Below, piece after piece: positions 1 through 8,622 of a stretch of 41,129 bases of DNA. The DNA is taken from IMG/VR virus record IMGVR_UViG_3300044712_000645, positions 1 to 41,129 of that record; one strand, written 5' to 3'. A program made the position numbers and the translations under genes. This DNA is from a virus. The stretch's first letter is position 1, and each line of letters opens with the position of its first letter. A model generated the notes under the pieces. That model did not search any database. It saw only the letters and a list, made by a program, of their open reading frames with translations, and had not been told where the DNA came from.

Positions 1-127
1 CGCAACGGCAGCGCATTCCCAAGTCGTCAACGTGTCTTTGTCTGATTTGGTTTCTCTTGTAGCTGGCGACTATATCGATATTAGGGTTTTCCAAAACTCT
101 GGCGGCGCAATCAACGTCGATCAAGGG
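1..127. repeat. Terminal direct repeat, left copy (circular join)
   Basis: These 127 bases are identical to the last 127 bases of the window (41003..41129). The repeat lies inside a tail-fibre gene and has no gene or repeat boundary of its own. It is best read as the overlap left by assembling a circular or circularly permuted genome; 127 is also a common maximum assembly k-mer length. A true physical terminal repeat is possible but less likely because it cuts a coding frame that continues perfectly across the join. Confidence 0.95.
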
Positions 128-157
128 AACGTAGCTATCCAGCGGATCGGTAACTAA
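1..157 (+). CDS. Tail fibre, 3' end (continues from 38547..41129)
   Basis: This is the carboxy end of the tail-fibre gene that starts at 38547. Mapping base 1 onto 41003 makes base 1 the third base of a codon, so codons start at 2, 5 and so on, and the frame closes at TAA 155..157 with the residues QRIGN. The joined gene is 2613 bases, 870 residues. This end finishes the second of two related C1q/TNF-like beta-sandwich domains, the probable receptor-binding tip. The stop overlaps the ATG of the next gene (TAATG), so the two are probably translationally coupled. Confidence 0.9.
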   Translation, partial: ATAAHSQVVNVSLSDLVSLVAGDYIDIRVFQNSGGAINVDQGNVAIQRIGN

Positions 158-279
158 TGCGCCTCCTAATCCTCACCCTCACCCTCACCCTCATCCTGCT
201 CGCATCGTGCTCTAGCCGTAAGGTGATGAAGGACTGCGAGCACTTGGAAGGAGACTTCTGGTCATGCGAGAAGCCCTAA
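157..279 (+). CDS. Tiny lipoprotein (40 residues), spanin-like candidate
   Basis: A 40-residue frame starts at the ATG that overlaps the tail-fibre stop. It has a short charged start (MR), a hydrophobic stretch of repeated Leu-Thr (residues 3-15) and a lipobox LASC with Cys18, then a 23-residue polar tail with two more cysteines. This is the layout of a lipid-anchored outer-membrane peptide in a Gram-negative host. The Leu-Thr stretch comes from a short ctcacc DNA repeat. Small phage lipoproteins of this size are often outer-membrane spanins, but this one lacks Pro richness and lies beside tail genes, so spanin is only one option. Its end overlaps the next gene by 16 bases. Confidence 0.65.
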   Translation: MRLLILTLTLTLILLASCSSRKVMKDCEHLEGDFWSCEKP

Positions 280-1028
280 AGCGAGAGTTCATCACGCAGG
301 GGCTGGCGCAAGACGGCCTTGGCCTTGGCAACCGAGAGAAGCCGCGTGTGATGCCAGATGGAACGACCGCAGTCACCAACGACAACGGCATCCTCTTTGC
401 CGTGTACGGCTATATGCAGCTTCACAAGTGGGGGATGATCGACGGCGCTGACTTCCTGCGCTTCACCCACGCAGTGAAGAGTCTGGAGGTCGAACCAGGG
501 CTCCATAAGCGTAGACCCGACGCCACCATCGAAGAGGCACACGACAACCGCGTGGCCATCGCCATCGGTGCGCTGATGGTGGATAACATCCAGATCGCCC
601 GCGACCTTCAGGACTACGGCGATCGCCATGGGTACCAGTTCTCGGTGCAGCCGCAAAACCGCGGGAGCTTCGCATGGAAGCGCCTGCTGCAAGGAGGCGA
701 CATCGCCATCCTCAAGCTGTGCGCTGGACGGATGCCCTATATGCTGGAGTGGATCTGGATGATCGGCGGGATGTTGACGGCCGTGTGCAAGGGGTGGTGT
801 TCCACGTGGAACCTTTTCTATCTTCGCTCCTATGGCGTTGACCTTGCGCTCAGCCGCTTTGCCACTTCTTCTTGGGGACCTTTCAAGGTATCATGGGCCA
901 TAGCTAGACCTATTCTGCACCTCATAGCCAGCAAGCGATTCGGGGGGCTTGGACCTTCGCTGAAGCAGTACTTTGGCGCGGGCCACATTCTCTACAAGAT
1001 GGAGACGCATGGCTCAGTTCACAGTTAA
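264..1028 (+). CDS. Conserved-looking tail-region protein of unknown function
   Basis: A 254-residue protein that I do not recognise with confidence. The first two thirds are soluble and helical, with polar motifs such as NDNGILF near residue 40, EVEPGLHKR near 75 and EEAHDNRV near 90. A hydrophobic, Trp/Met-rich stretch at about residues 158-175 could be a membrane segment or buried helix, and the tail is basic. It lies between the fibre and the nozzle-like protein, overlapping both neighbours by 16-20 bases, so it belongs to the tail operon and may be a virion or fibre-accessory protein. The ATG at 264 follows a GGAG-like site (249-252). Confidence 0.7.
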   Translation: MREALKREFITQGLAQDGLGLGNREKPRVMPDGTTAVTNDNGILFAVYGYMQLHKWGMIDGADFLRFTHAVKSLEVEPGLHKRRPDATIEEAHDNRVAIAIGALMVDNIQIARDLQDYGDRHGYQFSVQPQNRGSFAWKRLLQGGDIAILKLCAGRMPYMLEWIWMIGGMLTAVCKGWCSTWNLFYLRSYGVDLALSRFATSSWGPFKVSWAIARPILHLIASKRFGGLGPSLKQYFGAGHILYKMETHGSVHS

Positions 1029-3561
1029 AGACTTTGACGGCGGGCAGACGGACTTCCCCATCTCGGCCCCAGCCAACAAGTTCGAGAAGGCCGACAACCT
1101 GGTCATCAACCAGTATGGTGACCTTGAGACCCGTCCAGGTCTACTCTACGACTTCACAACAAGCGGTGCACGCGCAAGACTCAGTACAACGCGCGTTGGT
1201 CTCCTTGCTCCGCAGTGGACCGGCGCTGGTCGCAGCTTCACGCTGCTCAAGCAGAACGCAACCAAGCTGTTCTACGACAACGGCACGGCCAAGACCGAGC
1301 TAGTAGGCCCTGGTGCTGCGTCCGCATTCAACGTGTCGTCGATGACCGACGAGGTATCCTTCTCCTTTGGCGAGTGGAACGAACACACGCTCATCACCCA
1401 CGAGTCCCCATGGCAGCTTCCGGTTAAGGTGTACCGTGATGGCTCAGGAGCTCTGACGCTGAGAACCGCAGGGCTCCCTCCGGTTGCTGCTAGTGGTGTC
1501 AGCATTACGGGCGGTGCAGGCTCATCCTTCATCTACGCCTTCGCTTACAAGTACTCTTATAGCGTCGGGTCCACGTCCTACGAGGATATCGGTCGGCCGT
1601 ACCTGAAGGAGTTCGCATCCCTGTCGGCTGATCCTTCGGCAACGCCCCACGCGATCTCAAGCATCCCGGTGCTGGCCAACGGAACAGGCGAGCACTACGA
1701 CACAACAAACATCAAGGTCACCATCTGGCGCACGACCGCTGGAGGATCCGTGCTCTACTACGTGGGCGAGGTGACCAACGGTACGACCACGTTTAACGAC
1801 AACGTGACCGATGCCACGCTCCTTGCCGCCAACAACACGATCTACACGGCTGGAGGCGCTCTTGAGAACGACCGCCCGCCCAAGTGCAAGTACGTTCACT
1901 CGACCTCAGATCTAACCTTCTGGGCACACGGCTATGAAGTCACAACCGCAGGAGCGGACGGGGACTTCATCCCTCAGCGCGTGTGGCAGTCAAAGCGCGG
2001 CGATCCTGACTCGGTACCGGCTGGTAACTTCACCGACATCGAAGAACCCATTACGGCCATCTCGTCGATCAAGTCCGTTCCGATCATCTTCGGCGAAAAC
2101 TCCGTCTACAGGCTAGATGGCACGTTTGACGACTTGGGCCGCGGGGGGCTCTTCCCACGCAAGATCTCCGACCGCGTGGGGTGCGTTGGTCACTTGTCGG
2201 TCGTGCAGACACTTGATGGCCTGTACTTTGCGGGCAACGATGGCTTCTACTTTACCGACGGGTACAACATCCAGAGCCTTTCGGCTGAGGACTTCAAAGA
2301 GACGTACTCGCAGCTCATCTTGACTGATCTCCAGAAAAAGCGCATCTACGGCACCTTCGATAGCATCAACAAGCGCATCCTTTGGTCAGTGCACGATCCG
2401 GCCCGCGATACAGATGAAGAAAACAACACAATCTTCTGTATGTACGTTCCGGCTCGTAAGTTCACCAGATGGCACTCGGGCTATGAGGGATCTGGTCCGT
2501 TCTTTGAATCCTCTGCGACGGTCGGAGGCGGGGGCACAACGCTCACCGTCGGATCAACGGCGGGCATTGAAGTTGGCGACTGGGTGCAGATCGTAGGCTA
2601 CGAGAACATGGGCCTGTATATCACGGCCGTCACGTCAACCGTCATCACGCTGAGCGCTGCAAGCGGCGCCACTGGAACGGTCGACATCCAGGTGTTCTCC
2701 AACGAACCCGACCAGGTGGATGTGTATGGCCAGTTCCAGCCGTCGGCTGTTCTGTATGCCAACTCCACCGTGTGGCAAGGTGATGGCCGCGGCTTCACGC
2801 TCAAGTACAACAACGACACGCTGTATGACGTGATGGTGGATACCAGGATCAGCTCGGCTGGGGTGACCGCTGTCACACCGGTGAAGCGGTCCATTCTCTT
2901 CAACTACGCAGGCCCGATCCTTGATCTCGGCACAACCGAGTACCGCAAGTGGGTGAACACCCTTGTTGTGAAAGCTCGTCCTAGGGTCGACGTGAGCGCT
3001 CAAACGGCTATCCAAGCCTACAGCGAAAACGACGACAACGACTTGCTCCAGGAGATGCGTGTCATCTACTCCACAGCGTTCTACCGCTGGGGGACTTCTG
3101 AGGTAAGCTACGGCGACCCTCGCCTGTGGCGTCGTCGCCAGAAGATTGTCGACGAGTCGCGCAGGTTTCCAAAGAACTCTCTTCGCTGCGAGTACAAACA
3201 GATCCACTTCAGGGCGGGGTTCGTCAACATCCTCAACTCCGACTCTTATGGTGAGATCTCATCTAAGACCTATAGCAGCACGCCGAACACGACTGCGATC
3301 GTTATTCCCTCCTCATGGCCCGATGACCTGTACAACTCGTGGATCTACCCTGAAGGTGGCACTACGGGGTACAAGATCTTGTCTAAGTCCGGCAACACGC
3401 TCACAGTCCTTGGCGACTACAGCGGCGTCACAACCAACCAGTGGGTGGTCAAGTCGTATCCGGTTGATAACTACCTCAACCTCATTGAGTACTCGCTGTA
3501 CTACGAGGTGATGGGTCAAACGCAGTCTGGATACAGGTCCGACCCTGGAGGCAACGCGTGA
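1009..3561 (+). CDS. Tail nozzle / tail tubular B-like protein
   Basis: An 850-residue protein starting MAQFTVKDF at 1009, preferred over the upstream start at 973 because a GGAG site lies just before it and the start avoids a long overlap. Its opening (interaction segment, then NKFEKADNLVINQYGDLETRPG) and the central signature GENSVYRLDG followed by CVGHLSV and GLYFAGNDGFYF are typical of the beta-propeller nozzle proteins that close the podovirus tail (T7 gp12-like or P22 gp10-like). A region near residues 505-560 (VGSTAGIEVGDWVQI) looks like an inserted small beta-domain. It sits in the tail operon immediately before the small linker protein and adaptor. The family call is from motif memory, so exact homology is uncertain. 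Confidence 0.75.
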   Translation: MAQFTVKDFDGGQTDFPISAPANKFEKADNLVINQYGDLETRPGLLYDFTTSGARARLSTTRVGLLAPQWTGAGRSFTLLKQNATKLFYDNGTAKTELVGPGAASAFNVSSMTDEVSFSFGEWNEHTLITHESPWQLPVKVYRDGSGALTLRTAGLPPVAASGVSITGGAGSSFIYAFAYKYSYSVGSTSYEDIGRPYLKEFASLSADPSATPHAISSIPVLANGTGEHYDTTNIKVTIWRTTAGGSVLYYVGEVTNGTTTFNDNVTDATLLAANNTIYTAGGALENDRPPKCKYVHSTSDLTFWAHGYEVTTAGADGDFIPQRVWQSKRGDPDSVPAGNFTDIEEPITAISSIKSVPIIFGENSVYRLDGTFDDLGRGGLFPRKISDRVGCVGHLSVVQTLDGLYFAGNDGFYFTDGYNIQSLSAEDFKETYSQLILTDLQKKRIYGTFDSINKRILWSVHDPARDTDEENNTIFCMYVPARKFTRWHSGYEGSGPFFESSATVGGGGTTLTVGSTAGIEVGDWVQIVGYENMGLYITAVTSTVITLSAASGATGTVDIQVFSNEPDQVDVYGQFQPSAVLYANSTVWQGDGRGFTLKYNNDTLYDVMVDTRISSAGVTAVTPVKRSILFNYAGPILDLGTTEYRKWVNTLVVKARPRVDVSAQTAIQAYSENDDNDLLQEMRVIYSTAFYRWGTSEVSYGDPRLWRRRQKIVDESRRFPKNSLRCEYKQIHFRAGFVNILNSDSYGEISSKTYSSTPNTTAIVIPSSWPDDLYNSWIYPEGGTTGYKILSKSGNTLTVLGDYSGVTTNQWVVKSYPVDNYLNLIEYSLYYEVMGQTQSGYRSDPGGNA

Positions 3562-3896
3562 GCACGCTGCGTAGGCCCATCCTTGAGGATATCAAAGACC
3601 CCAGGGTGCGCGAGTCGCTCCAGTGGATGTATGAGTACCTGATCTCGGAGCCCCTGCTCCTTGGTAAGTTTGACTTCTTTGAGGTCACAACTAAGGGGGC
3701 GGTGACGGCTCTGAAGGTGCCTCATAACCTTGGTTTTAGGCCCAAGGACATCATCGTCACATCGCAGATAGGCGGCACTGCCACCTTTCTTTATAACCAA
3801 TTCACGGCAGAATATGTGGTGCTCACAACAACCGCTGGTATGACGCTCAGATTTTTTGGGGGAACGTATGAGTCAGAAAACGTACAGCGCGCTTAG
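3558..3896 (+). CDS. Small tail-associated protein (112 residues)
   Basis: A 112-residue protein with a GTG start that overlaps the previous TGA (GTGA) and is preceded by a GGAG site. The first 35 residues are a charged amphipathic helix; the rest looks like a small beta-domain (NLGFRPKDIIVTS, then GMTLRFFGGTY). Proteins of this build sit between nozzle and adaptor genes in other short-tailed phages and may line the tail or join the fibre. No enzyme motif is visible. The end overlaps the next start by 29 bases, so the set is translationally coupled. Confidence 0.7.
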   Translation: MSTLRRPILEDIKDPRVRESLQWMYEYLISEPLLLGKFDFFEVTTKGAVTALKVPHNLGFRPKDIIVTSQIGGTATFLYNQFTAEYVVLTTTAGMTLRFFGGTYESENVQRA

Positions 3897-4788
3897 GCTC
3901 TTTGTACAAAACAAACTAGACCTCAGGGATGAGGACTTCATCGATGACGCCGAAATCCTCGAATACACCGAGGAGGCGCTCAAGTACTGCGAAGCTGAGG
4001 TCCACAAGCTTGGCATCGAGGACCAGTACTTCGTGGCCCACGCTCCCATTACCTTGGTCAATGGCAAGTTTGACTACGCCCTGCCAAGTAACATCTACGG
4101 CAACAAGATCCTTAAGGCGCTCTACTCCAATGGGACCTTCACCACGCCGCTTAAGCGTGTGACCGACTCGCGTAGGTTCGAGCGCTCAGAAGATGTGCGC
4201 AAGTATGGCACGGTCACATCCGGCGAATACGGCTATATGCTGGTCAACAACGACATCCGCCAGGGGACGAGGATGCGCCTGTACCCCACGCCCACCGAGT
4301 CGAGCACAACGCTCAGCACCACGGGTACGGTTGCCACGACGGCCGTGCTCAGCGCACTTGGCTCCACCAGTGGGGTGGCTCCTGGATGGTTCGTCTCCGG
4401 GGCATCGATCGCATCCGGCACGCTTGTTCAGACGGTTGACTCTGGAACGCAGGTTACGATGAGCGCCGAGGGGCTTGCAGCTTCGGTGGGTGAAACGATC
4501 ACCTTCACCGAGCCCAGGCTTCAAGTGTGGTATATCCGCCGCGTTGCTATCCCTACGGCCGACACCGACATGATCGACTTTCCTGAGTTCTGGCATTTTG
4601 TAGCGCAGCACGTTGTTGTAAACTGTCTTAAGAAGGAAGTGGGTAACTCGCGACTTCAAGTGGAGGCCATCACGCTGGAGGAGTACCGCAAGCAAATGCT
4701 TGAGACGCTCACCAACATGGTCCCCGACCAAGACACGATGATTGAGCAAGATCTTAGCTTTTCTGATTGGAGTATGACGCATGGCTAG
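3868..4788 (+). CDS. Head-tail adaptor (connector) protein, gp4/gp11-like
   Basis: A 306-residue protein starting MSQKTYS at 3868, chosen because GGGGGAA precedes that ATG; an upstream TTG at 3856 is also open. The start is a helical bundle (DEDFIDDAEILEYTEEALKY) followed by a beta-sheet part with YALPSNIYGNKILKAL and RMRLYPTP, which matches the general plan of adaptor proteins that bind the portal ring in short-tailed phages. Residues about 145-215 contain a low-complexity Thr/Ser/Gly insertion (STTLSTTGTVATTAV) resembling a small surface beta-domain. It lies between the nozzle and internal protein genes. The assignment is by fold-level resemblance. Confidence 0.65.
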   Translation: MSQKTYSALRLFVQNKLDLRDEDFIDDAEILEYTEEALKYCEAEVHKLGIEDQYFVAHAPITLVNGKFDYALPSNIYGNKILKALYSNGTFTTPLKRVTDSRRFERSEDVRKYGTVTSGEYGYMLVNNDIRQGTRMRLYPTPTESSTTLSTTGTVATTAVLSALGSTSGVAPGWFVSGASIASGTLVQTVDSGTQVTMSAEGLAASVGETITFTEPRLQVWYIRRVAIPTADTDMIDFPEFWHFVAQHVVVNCLKKEVGNSRLQVEAITLEEYRKQMLETLTNMVPDQDTMIEQDLSFSDWSMTHG

Positions 4789-5596
4789 AAAAGTAACCGC
4801 CGATGGATACGTGATCGACCCTAGTTCAGGGAGAAAGACTGGACAGCGGGCAGATGGCGTCAACCCATACGCACCGGCGCAAAAGCAAGCCTTCGTTCCG
4901 CGTGCTGGGATGTACGACATGAACACGGAAGAGGGACAGCAAGCGTACCGCAGGCTCAGCAAGGATCAACGTGCTGCATATGACCGCGTGCAGCAGCAGG
5001 CAGACATCGGCCGCGCTGAGAGGGAGATGAATAAGATCCTGAACCAGCGTCCCGAACTCAAGTCGATCATGGGTTCTGATGAAGCCAAGTTTATGCAGCA
5101 GGAGGCATATGGTGGAGGCCCCCTGGCTGAGTTCCAAGCCATGCGTGAGAAGGCTCGCCTTGGTGCTGAGCAGGGACGGCAACGCCTTGCACAGGGGCTT
5201 AGCGATGAGCTTCAGAACCTCTCCACTAGCCAAGCTGGTCAAGCGGCCAACGCCTACAGCCAACTGGCTCAATCGGGTGGCCTTAGCTCTGGAGCGCGTG
5301 AGCGCATCGCAGGTGGGCTTGGCCAGCAGGCTCTTGCCGCCCGTCAGGCATCGCGCCTGCAAAACCAGCGGCAGGGTATGGAGCTTGAGAGTAACCTCCA
5401 GCAGGGTATGCAAGATCTCATCGGCCAAGAGGCGTCGACCCGCCGCGGGCTTCAAAACGCCTACATGGCGATGAAGGGCCAGGACCTTGCAACGCAGAAC
5501 CAGTTCGCTCAAGACGTATTCGCCAAGAAGGCGGACGTTCAATCCAACCTTGCCAAGGCGCGCATGGACGCTGCGGCTAACGCTTACAGAAAATAA
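4781..5596 (+). CDS. Putative internal virion (ejection) protein, helical
   Basis: A 271-residue protein very rich in Ala, Gln, Arg and Glu, with almost continuous predicted helix from about residue 50 and no cysteine. Repeated Gln/Ala segments (SQAGQAANAYSQLAQSGG, LGQQALAARQASRLQNQRQG) are typical of podovirus internal core or ejection proteins that form the trans-envelope channel. Its ATG overlaps the adaptor stop by eight bases, and three more proteins of similar character follow. The function is inferred from composition and position only. Confidence 0.6.
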   Translation: MARKVTADGYVIDPSSGRKTGQRADGVNPYAPAQKQAFVPRAGMYDMNTEEGQQAYRRLSKDQRAAYDRVQQQADIGRAEREMNKILNQRPELKSIMGSDEAKFMQQEAYGGGPLAEFQAMREKARLGAEQGRQRLAQGLSDELQNLSTSQAGQAANAYSQLAQSGGLSSGARERIAGGLGQQALAARQASRLQNQRQGMELESNLQQGMQDLIGQEASTRRGLQNAYMAMKGQDLATQNQFAQDVFAKKADVQSNLAKARMDAAANAYRK

Positions 5597-5610
5597 GGGG
5601 AGAGTAAAAA

Positions 5611-5997
5611 ATGTTACCGTTACTTGCAGTAGGTGGTGGCCTTCTTCAAGGCGCTCTTGGAGCGATCAAAGCCAAAGGCGAGCGCAAGCGCGCCGAAGAG
5701 ATGGAGCGCGAAAACCGTTCGGCCAACGTGATGGACCAGGCTTGGGCAGGGATGCTCGGACAGAAGGAGCGTCGCCAAGAGACGTTTGATAAGCCGTCCG
5801 TTCTTGGCGGTGCGCTCCAAGGCGCCATGGCTGGTGCTATGCAGGGGTCTAACATCTACCAAGGGCTGAAGGACTCCGCACTCAATCGTCAGATGAAGGA
5901 AAAGCTCCTTGGTCAAGGAGCTCAAGTTCTTGGCGGAGAAGCGACAAGCGATCCCAATCTGTTGGCGTTTCGCGACTACTACATGAATAAAGTCTAA
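5611..5997 (+). CDS. Putative small internal virion protein with Gly/Ala helix
   Basis: A 128-residue protein with a strong GGGGAG site before its ATG. The first 20 residues (MLPLLAVGGGLLQGALGAIKA) are hydrophobic and glycine rich, and a second Gly/Ala stretch (LGGALQGAMAGAMQGSNIY) is at about 65-85. Such Gly-zipper helices occur in phage ejection proteins that insert into membranes during DNA entry. The remainder is polar helix. The context (between two helical ejection candidates) supports this, but there is no domain I can name. Confidence 0.6.
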   Translation: MLPLLAVGGGLLQGALGAIKAKGERKRAEEMERENRSANVMDQAWAGMLGQKERRQETFDKPSVLGGALQGAMAGAMQGSNIYQGLKDSALNRQMKEKLLGQGAQVLGGEATSDPNLLAFRDYYMNKV

Positions 5998-6009
5998 AAG
6001 GAGTTTCAC

Positions 6010-6954
6010 ATGGACCAGCGGGAATACTTACAAGCGCTTCTTGACGAGCAACGCAAACAAGAAGAACAAGCTCGCGCAGCCGCTCAAGAAGAGTTGGCTT
6101 CCCGTCTGGAAGCCTCTCCGTCTACCATTGATTGGAGCCCACTCGCCGCTCAGCTTGATCAATGGGCCGGTGGAGATCTTGCCAGCATTGGCGCATCTTC
6201 CGGGCTTCGCCAATCGCAAGCGGCTCAAAAGAGAATTGATGAGCTGTCTGGTAAAACATTGGCTACGCCCAAAATTGCATCCAGCAGCGACATCGCCATC
6301 AAGCTTGCCACCATGGAGGCAAAAGATGAAGCGGCAAAATCCAAGGCCGCACTGGATGAGGCAAAGTCTGACAAGAAAGAAATGCGGCAAGATCTTGATC
6401 TCGAAAACAAACTTCGTGACGACTTCACCAAGTCGGATGTCACCAAGGAATACAACCAAGCGGCATCTGGCATTTCCAAACTCAGATCTTTAATGTCATC
6501 CACGAATCAAGGTGGTGGAAATGATATCGCCTTGGTGTACGCATTTATGAAGTCGCAAGACCCAGGCTCCGTCGTTCGCGAGGGAGAATACGCGACTGCG
6601 CAAAAATATGCAGGAAGTTTGTACGACAAGTTTAGGATCAACGTCGACAGGTTGGCAGGTGGCAAGGATGTTTTGACTCCAGAGCAGCGCAACAGCTTGG
6701 CTATGGCGGCAGAAGCTGCCTTTGAGGCTCAGCAAGGGATGTTTGATAAGTACAAAAAACAATACGAAGAGCAAGCTAAGGAGCTAGGTCTAAAGCCGTC
6801 CAGAGTTGTTATTACCGCATCCCCATCTGGCTCCAAAATCACAGAACAGCAACAAAAACAGACGCCGCCTCCTAGTGGAGGACTTTCAGAAGAGAAGCGC
6901 AAGCGACTTGAAGAATTACGCGCAAAAAAAGCCGCAGGACAACTTGGAGGATAA
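6010..6954 (+). CDS. Putative internal virion / ejection protein (314 residues)
   Basis: A 314-residue, mostly helical and highly charged protein with a strong AAGGAG site before its ATG. Residues 1-35 are an acidic coiled coil; about 100-145 is a Lys/Asp-rich coiled coil (AKDEAAKSKAALDEAKSDKK); 185-250 is a more globular helical part with IALVYAFMKSQDPGSVVREGEY, a segment common in phage structural proteins of this kind. The end is Pro/Gln-rich and then basic. It ends directly before the next ATG (TAA then ATG). It is likely a component of the ejected core. Confidence 0.65.
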   Translation: MDQREYLQALLDEQRKQEEQARAAAQEELASRLEASPSTIDWSPLAAQLDQWAGGDLASIGASSGLRQSQAAQKRIDELSGKTLATPKIASSSDIAIKLATMEAKDEAAKSKAALDEAKSDKKEMRQDLDLENKLRDDFTKSDVTKEYNQAASGISKLRSLMSSTNQGGGNDIALVYAFMKSQDPGSVVREGEYATAQKYAGSLYDKFRINVDRLAGGKDVLTPEQRNSLAMAAEAAFEAQQGMFDKYKKQYEEQAKELGLKPSRVVITASPSGSKITEQQQKQTPPPSGGLSEEKRKRLEELRAKKAAGQLGG

Positions 6955-8253
6955 ATGACGGAAGCCGAAGAGTTAGAACTGCTGGAGTTAGAGGCAGAAG
7001 CCGCGGCGGCGGCTGGATCGGATGACGTAAAAGAAGAAAAGCCATCGCTACTCATGCGTGGCCTAAGCGCAGCTGGTAAGGCTCTCGACTACGCAGGCGG
7101 CATCGCTCGCACGGCCATCGCCAACCGTCCTGAGGTACTCATGGCCGAAGCTCTCACGGCGGGCAAGCCCGTAGATCAGATTGGCCGCGGTTGGGAGGAG
7201 ATGAAGCAAGCGCTTCTGGCCAACCCCAAGACATCGTCGGAGCTGATGGAGTCACGTGGTGTTCCTGAGATGGGCTCCATGGAACTACCCCTCCTTGGAC
7301 GTGTGACGGGCCGGGGGGCTCTTGGCATGGCGGCAGACATCGCCACCGACCCGCTCACGTATGTGGGGGGAGGCATGGCAGCTAAGGGCATCAAGAGCGC
7401 TGCAGAAGAGCTGTACTCGCGCGCATTCAAGAACGTGGATCTCGCGTTGGAGAAGGCGGGCAATGGTGAAAAGGCTATGTCCAAGCTGCTCTTGGGGCAA
7501 ACAAAAGCCGTCCCCGGGAGCAAGCTTGGTCTCGTGACCGAAGCCATCCCTACTGGCTCGTCCAAGCAAATGGCAGCAACGGTTGACGACATGGCCGAAA
7601 AGCTCTTGGAACAAAAGACGGCCCAACTGGCTGCGGCTGATGCGACTGGTAGAAACGTAGACCTTCTTGGCGCGCTTGAGAAATACTCCGATGATCTCGA
7701 CGCCATCATCCGCGGCAACAATGAAAACGCAGCTCAAGCCGCGATGACTGCGAAAGGTAATCTCCAAGGACAGATCGAACGCCTCAAATACAACCGAGCG
7801 CAAGGCGTGCCGCTTCTGGCAAGCGAAGCCGATGCCATCAAGACGAGCCTCTACGAGGATCTCCCGGAGAACGTGTGGAACACGCTTACCAGGACTAAGA
7901 CGGGGCAGCGCTTGGCCAAGAACGTAGCAAAACTCACCAAGGTGAGTATCGAGCAAGCAGTGCCCGAGGTGAAGGAAACCAACCGTCAGCTGGGCATTTT
8001 GCTTAGCGCAAGAAAACCTCTCTCTAAGGAAGTCGGCAAAGAGACCACTCGCAACGCCGTCACATCGGTCGATGGAGCGCTTGCATGGCTTAGCCCAAAG
8101 AGCGCCATCACCAAGAAGGCGGCCGACATTTCCAAAGAGGCGTGGTTCAACACGAAGGCTGGTAAAGCGCTTCTTAAGAACGCCGACACGCTTGGCATGG
8201 GTGGCACGGGCCTGCTACTGCAATCGCTGCGCCCTGGTCGTGAGGAGGAGTGA
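6955..8253 (+). CDS. Large internal virion / ejection protein (432 residues)
   Basis: A 432-residue protein with an acidic Glu/Leu/Ala-rich start (residues 1-20), then a hydrophobic Gly/Ala region containing GRGALGMAADIATDPLTYVGGGMA at about 120-143, split here only by its neighbours. The ADIATDPLTY motif is a recurring element in phage internal virion proteins. The remaining sequence is amphipathic helix (residues 175-400). The compact, rightward group of four such genes after the adaptor is the usual place for ejection proteins. No peptidoglycan-cleaving motif is seen, so if the phage carries a virion lysin it is elsewhere. Confidence 0.7.
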   Translation: MTEAEELELLELEAEAAAAAGSDDVKEEKPSLLMRGLSAAGKALDYAGGIARTAIANRPEVLMAEALTAGKPVDQIGRGWEEMKQALLANPKTSSELMESRGVPEMGSMELPLLGRVTGRGALGMAADIATDPLTYVGGGMAAKGIKSAAEELYSRAFKNVDLALEKAGNGEKAMSKLLLGQTKAVPGSKLGLVTEAIPTGSSKQMAATVDDMAEKLLEQKTAQLAAADATGRNVDLLGALEKYSDDLDAIIRGNNENAAQAAMTAKGNLQGQIERLKYNRAQGVPLLASEADAIKTSLYEDLPENVWNTLTRTKTGQRLAKNVAKLTKVSIEQAVPEVKETNRQLGILLSARKPLSKEVGKETTRNAVTSVDGALAWLSPKSAITKKAADISKEAWFNTKAGKALLKNADTLGMGGTGLLLQSLRPGREEE

Positions 8254-8411
8254 TGCCATACAAGTCAGATGCTCAAAGAAGGTTCTTCCACAGCAAGGGT
8301 GCCAAGGACGCTGGCATCACCAAGGCTGACGTGAATAAGTGGGACAAGGAGTCCAAGGGTATGAAGCTCAACGCTTACGCTTCACTTAAGAAGGCTTCTT
8401 CCGAAAAGTGA
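8253..8411 (+). CDS. Small basic phage protein (52 residues)
   Basis: A 52-residue frame, too short for usual ORF lists, starting at ATG 8253 that overlaps the previous TGA (GTGATG context) after a strong GAGGAG site. It begins MPYKSDAQRRFFHS, a start seen again and again in small phage proteins of unknown role, and continues with GITKADVNKWDKE. The protein is basic and helical. It is the last gene of the rightward structural block and overlaps the leftward metallopeptidase gene tail to tail by 26 bases. Confidence 0.75.
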   Translation: MPYKSDAQRRFFHSKGAKDAGITKADVNKWDKESKGMKLNAYASLKKASSEK

Positions 8412-8622
8412 ACGCGTGAGCCAGTCCCTGGGACAGGCATTCTACAAGCTGTTCTTCGACGTCAGGGTGCCAATCGGAGCGCTGATGAAAGCCAGCCTCC
8501 AAGATCTCAGCATGGCACACCTCGTGGAGTAGCGTGGCTTCCACCTCGTGTCTTACGTCAACGTAGATCGCGTGGCCGTTGGGGTCGCAGAGTCCTGCGA
8601 TCTCCTGGCCTTCTCCGTCCAC
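8386..8622 (-). CDS. Metallopeptidase-like protein (HExxH), start uncertain
   Basis: The frame encodes a zinc-peptidase-like active site HEVCHAE (HExxH plus downstream Glu) followed by a helical end. GTG 8622 is the start that avoids overlap with the upstream HNH gene (TAGTG), giving 78 residues. However the frame is open upstream to 8814, and the residues just before the GTG (HIRVGRRDYRLIWCHKI) look like the natural beta-strand start of this family of small phage peptidase-like proteins. An ATG at 8695 followed by an extra G is one base out of frame with them. The true start is therefore unsettled and may have been displaced by an indel. The role of these proteins in phages is unknown. Confidence 0.6.
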   Translation of the reverse strand: MDGEGQEIAGLCDPNGHAIYVDVRHEVEATLLHEVCHAEILEAGFHQRSDWHPDVEEQLVECLSQGLAHAFTFRKKPS